Assembly (NCBI RefSeq): GCF_043678055.1
Contig: NZ_JBHEQA010000008.1
Location: 99,586-163,585 of the forward strand
Length of the DNA stretch: 64,000 nt
Reading direction: 5' to 3'
Source: Spongiimicrobium salis
GTDB taxonomy: Bacteria; Bacteroidota; Bacteroidia; Flavobacteriales; Flavobacteriaceae
Below are positions 62,101 through 64,000 of this stretch, one piece after another (the stretch's first letter is position 1; each line of letters begins with the position of its first letter). A model generated the notes under the pieces. The model was not told the origin of the DNA. It made no database searches and was given only the letters and a program-made list of their open reading frames with translations. The position numbers were made by a program, and so were the translations under genes.

Positions 62101-62933
62101 TTACCTTGGCTGATGGCTCAGGTGTAGTAATACAACGTAACTTGATTGAGAATGCGGCTTCTTTGGGTATCGATGGAGATGCATTTCCAGGAAGTGCCAG
62201 TATTTTGGAAAACACCATCATTAATTCGGGGCAGGATGGAGGAAACTGCAGTGGAAATGTAGAAAATTCGGGAATTTTACTGGATGGTAACAATTCTACC
62301 GTGGCAGAAAACATTATATCCACTAATGGGGGAGCTGGAATCGTATTGGGGAATGGAAATTTCACAGGGAATCGTATTTCTCAAAATTCCATGTTTGCTA
62401 ACGGGGGACTGGGCATAGATATTGACCAATCTGGGGAAATAGGCGATGGAGTGACCTTAAATGACAATGGAGATGGGGATAACGGTCCTAATGGATCATT
62501 AAATTTTCCGATTATTAATGTAGCCTATACTTCAGGATCCAACCTTATTGTAAGGGGATGGGCACGTCCTGGTGCCACTGTTGAGGTGTTTTTAACCGAT
62601 ATTAATCAAGGTACGGCTTCAGAAGGTGATAATAGATTTGGATTTCTTGTAGATTATGGGGAAGGTCAGTTGTATTTGGGATCTGCTGTAGAGGGTAGTG
62701 GGGCCGATACGGATACTGGCACATCCTTATATACAGATGTCGATGGAAATACAGATAATACCAATCGCTTTGAATTTGCGATTCCTATCCCTTCAGGAGT
62801 GGCTGTGGGAGATATGGTAACCGCTACGGCAACTATCGCAAATTCAACTTCGGAATTCTCCCCTTTTAGCACGATAATCGTGAGGACGATTATCACAAAT
62901 CGGCGTATTACATACCGCGTAAATGGAGAGTAA
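59190..62933 (+). CDS. Giant secreted protein with Calx-beta, SdrD-B-like and parallel beta-helix domains
   Basis: 1247 residues with signal peptide (MNLKPIILLFFLCSTTLLFG). Order: lectin- or MAM-like sandwich about 22-175 (FDWRTSGLEIGENLSVQISN); Calx-beta about 182-285 (VDEADGLMTFDVEHIG, TTAGIDYNPIIGGTLNFNG); a domain of ~290 residues unknown to me (IERAYLFWTHSNANPDLQVTF); SdrD-B/CnaB-like about 585-665 (IVGTVFEDVNYGGG, SDATGEYSFGGMANGSYSV); right-handed beta-helix about 735-1085 with NosD-like coils (ISNNLLGVNALG, NTEAGILIDGGTASTIQNNQ); a final beta domain (GWARPGATVEVFLTDI). Ends ITNRRITYRVNGE, the same tail as the preceding giant protein although the domains differ. No CHU_C or type A sorting domain recognised. 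Probably exposed at or released from the cell surface. Confidence 0.85.
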   Translation: MNLKPIILLFFLCSTTLLFGQETYLDQFGSNSYAINDGTQNWAGNWIEANDDNNPGGGFIRIIGGELRFSFIFANLENIRRTADLTGASDATLSFDWRTSGLEIGENLSVQISNDGITYTTLFTINGSASGTDSGFFTQDVSAFISANTTVRVINLGPNWSFSNDIVFLDNIQISANFPPPSPTIAINNVNVDEADGLMTFDVEHIGLDAAGPFTVTYQTVDVSTTAGIDYNPIIGGTLNFNGTTGDTQQITITILDDGLAEALETLNIQFTAVSDPGVTITDVGVGTINSEIQSNVPLTLFNEFNGYYDYAITGGSLRTSDTNLCDITTTSSNTLTTTVPGTAQIERAYLFWTHSNANPDLQVTFEGQTVNAAYANQASIGTLTFYSMIGDVTDLVGGIANLSTNTFDFTGLDVDNGDPYCSSNVVLGGWSLLVFYTDDSLPAVSINLYQGFDGEQNSTTSFTLDGFFAIGATGAKTTVMSWEGDVGLANNELLSLTTTSGTTTLSGDGDNNGTTVNNPFNSTLYDDTTPTITDQVTLGLDLDTYDISALISAGESTATTNVGVGGDFVLLNAVLLKVPSNLIVGTVFEDVNYGGGAGRDQATSGGLGLEGVMVELYDNAGNFEESITSDATGEYSFGGMANGSYSVRVANTTIRSNRGGGTACTSCLPIQTYRRNFTTGVGMDDITDEIGGADPTATDVGTGVLTNAQTISTVSILSEGVVDLDFGFNFNTIVNTNNDGQGSLEQFIINSNGLDETGLDIEANAIFDPAAGEDTSIFMIPPSGDLLGRTADANFTSGYFDILIPNSNPLTAINGTNTIVDGRTQTAYSGNTNSGTVGAGGSTVGVNAIALPDFDRPEIQLHKNNGDVLNLEGTNAQIRNIALYANNNAGIRMNSGSAIISNNLLGVNALGVNAGNIDFGVEILGGAVTVDGNYIATNTEAGILIDGGTASTIQNNQISDNGDDSCDDNITLADGSGVVIQRNLIENAASLGIDGDAFPGSASILENTIINSGQDGGNCSGNVENSGILLDGNNSTVAENIISTNGGAGIVLGNGNFTGNRISQNSMFANGGLGIDIDQSGEIGDGVTLNDNGDGDNGPNGSLNFPIINVAYTSGSNLIVRGWARPGATVEVFLTDINQGTASEGDNRFGFLVDYGEGQLYLGSAVEGSGADTDTGTSLYTDVDGNTDNTNRFEFAIPIPSGVAVGDMVTATATIANSTSEFSPFSTIIVRTIITNRRITYRVNGE

Positions 62934-63488
62934 TTCCTGATTTTTCCGTACTGGGAAACCTAAAAAACAGCCCCACTTTTAGTTCATTTTAGCGCTAAAT
63001 AACACCTCCGGTTTTTCAAATTTTAACCTTAGAAATTGTTGACTTTTTCCTACAAACACAGCTTCTGTAGTCCTTGATTTAATTGGGCTTATCGATTAAC
63101 AACACCTCCCTAAAATGTCATTTATCTTCTCCGAAACCTCAGTTTTTGTGACCTATACAGTACAATTTAACAGTTACACAACATTTATTTTCATCTGAGT
63201 AGCATACGGTTAAATTTGTAGAGTGTTATTATACCTTTTAGTGAAGAATTGAAATCTAAACGGTAGTATAACCCCCAAACTAAAATAATTTAACCGAACT
63301 GAATGAAGCTTTTGCAACCACTAACACCATATCTACAGGGATATCGTATTAACTGTTCCAAACCAAATTTTTCTTTTCCAGGAAAACTTCACAAAACACC
63401 TTTCGGTTATCACTTTTTAGAACGGCACTGAAATCACAGTGAAATGAATGAAGTATAGTATAAGACGATTTTAAGTAAAAACATAACC
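62934..63488. other. Long intergenic region before the edge gene
   Basis: 555 bases without an ORF of coding character. It holds AACACCTCC twice exactly 100 bases apart (63001, 63101), the motif TTACACAACATTTATTTT (63174-63191) shared with the 59.1 kb spacer, and a candidate -7 element at 63211. If that promoter is used, the 5' untranslated leader is about 260 bases, long enough for RNA-level control. Confidence 0.5.
63211..63218 (+). promoter_or_regulatory. Candidate -7 element for the edge gene
   Basis: TAAATTTG matches TAnnTTTG, with TTTT (not TTTG) 20 bases upstream. Confidence 0.4.
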
Positions 63489-64000
63489 ATGAAAAAAGTT
63501 TTAGTATTAATTTTTCTCATATCTGGAGTGGCATTTTCGCAGACCACGGTCAATTTGCAGGACCAATGTAATTGCGAAGTGCTAAGCGGTACAGCAATTA
63601 CCACGCCGGGTGCTACTACGCCAGCTGGTGCGGATATAGGGGATATTTATGTAAATACCAATACCGGTACCATATATTTTTGGGATGGAGATTCATGGGA
63701 ACTTACGTCTTCCGATAACCAACAACTGCAAAACTTTAGTTTCGATCCAACAACGAATCTATTGACCTTACAATTGGAAAGAGGAGGAAGTGTAAGCGTA
63801 GATTTAAGCGCTTTGCGCTTTACGGAAACGTTGACCACTATTGTGGAAAATGCAAATGGTACGTTTACGTATACAGATGAAAATGGAAATACAACGGATG
63901 TAGATATCTCCAACCTGGAGACCCTCACGACGATCGCTCTGAATGCGGACAATACGAACATAGATTATACGGACGAGGACGGGGTGACCACACAGTTGGA
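63489..64000 (+). CDS. Secreted repeat-rich protein, N-terminal part (runs off window)
   Basis: Open reading frame from ATG 63489 to the window end without stop (at least 170 residues). Signal peptide MKKVLVLIFLISGVAFSQ. Then GDIYVNTNTGTIYFWDGDSW, a segment of the kind seen before repeat arrays in Flavobacteria, and from about residue 117 two beginning repeat units: ETLTTIVENANGTFTYTDEN and ETLTTIALNADNTNIDYTDE. These short units, ending in YTDExG, suggest a long tandem-repeat surface protein. The C-terminus, and so the secretion route, is not visible. Confidence 0.8.
   Translation, partial: MKKVLVLIFLISGVAFSQTTVNLQDQCNCEVLSGTAITTPGATTPAGADIGDIYVNTNTGTIYFWDGDSWELTSSDNQQLQNFSFDPTTNLLTLQLERGGSVSVDLSALRFTETLTTIVENANGTFTYTDENGNTTDVDISNLETLTTIALNADNTNIDYTDEDGVTTQL

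Noticed and set aside
47367..62933. CRISPR-like repeat array in the surface-protein genes
   Set aside because: The repeats are in-frame, degenerate Asp/Asn/Gly codons of protein repeats, with no uniform repeat-spacer pattern.

Overview
This 64 kb window looks like a chromosomal segment of a marine-type member of the Flavobacteriaceae (Bacteroidota). Supporting evidence: AT-rich DNA; promoters of the Bacteroidota type (TTTG, about 19 bp, TAnnTTTG); almost no Shine-Dalgarno sequences except a strong one before rpsU; a CHU_C (type B) type IX secretion C-terminal domain; PorP/SprF and PorE-like genes; a DUF2851 gene; and GH2 and SSS sugar-use genes.

Layout. 1-7.4 kb: 3' part of ppc (cut by the window edge), a membrane-anchored TPR protein, a uracil-DNA-glycosylase-like protein, two acetyltransferases, a secreted transglutaminase-like protein and a secreted carboxypeptidase-regulatory-like protein. 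7.5-12.1 kb (minus strand): a translationally coupled GH2 beta-galactosidase and sodium/solute symporter. 12.3-13.8 kb: a secreted M20 peptidase. 13.9-20.7 kb (minus): a complete seven-gene trp operon, trpEGDCFBA, preceded by a short unannotated leader ORF with three consecutive Trp codons, a 12-bp terminator-like hairpin and a consensus promoter, which together look like a ribosome-mediated attenuator. 20.7-21.9 kb (minus): a marR-yceI pair with a palindromic candidate operator beside its promoter. 22-29.7 kb: rhodanese, membrane peroxiredoxin-like protein, DUF2851, PspC-like protein, K+ channel/RCK protein, alanine/Na+ symporter, helix-hairpin-helix protein and acyl-CoA dehydrogenase.

29.8-45 kb is the translation and transcription core: rpsU, xerC, hpf, tRNA-Thr(UGU)-Tyr-Gly-Thr(GGU), tuf, tRNA-Trp, secE, nusG, rplKAJL, rpoB, rpoC. 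The tRNA-tuf order matches the E. coli thrU-tyrU-glyT-thrT-tufB cluster. It is followed by a DUF3467 gene and, convergently, prfC.

47.4-64 kb is a cell-surface region. A 1153-residue protein with aspartate-rich calcium-binding repeats and a CHU_C sorting domain is followed by a PorP/SprF protein and a PorE-like OmpA protein, suggesting a dedicated type IX substrate, outer-membrane partner and peptidoglycan anchor. Next are two giant secreted mosaic proteins (about 1670 and 1247 residues). They have different architectures but the same 12-residue C-terminal tail (ITNRRITYRVNG), conserved in protein while half of its codons differ synonymously. The start of a further repeat-rich secreted protein runs off the right edge. 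No CRISPR array, insertion sequence, rRNA gene or prophage was seen.
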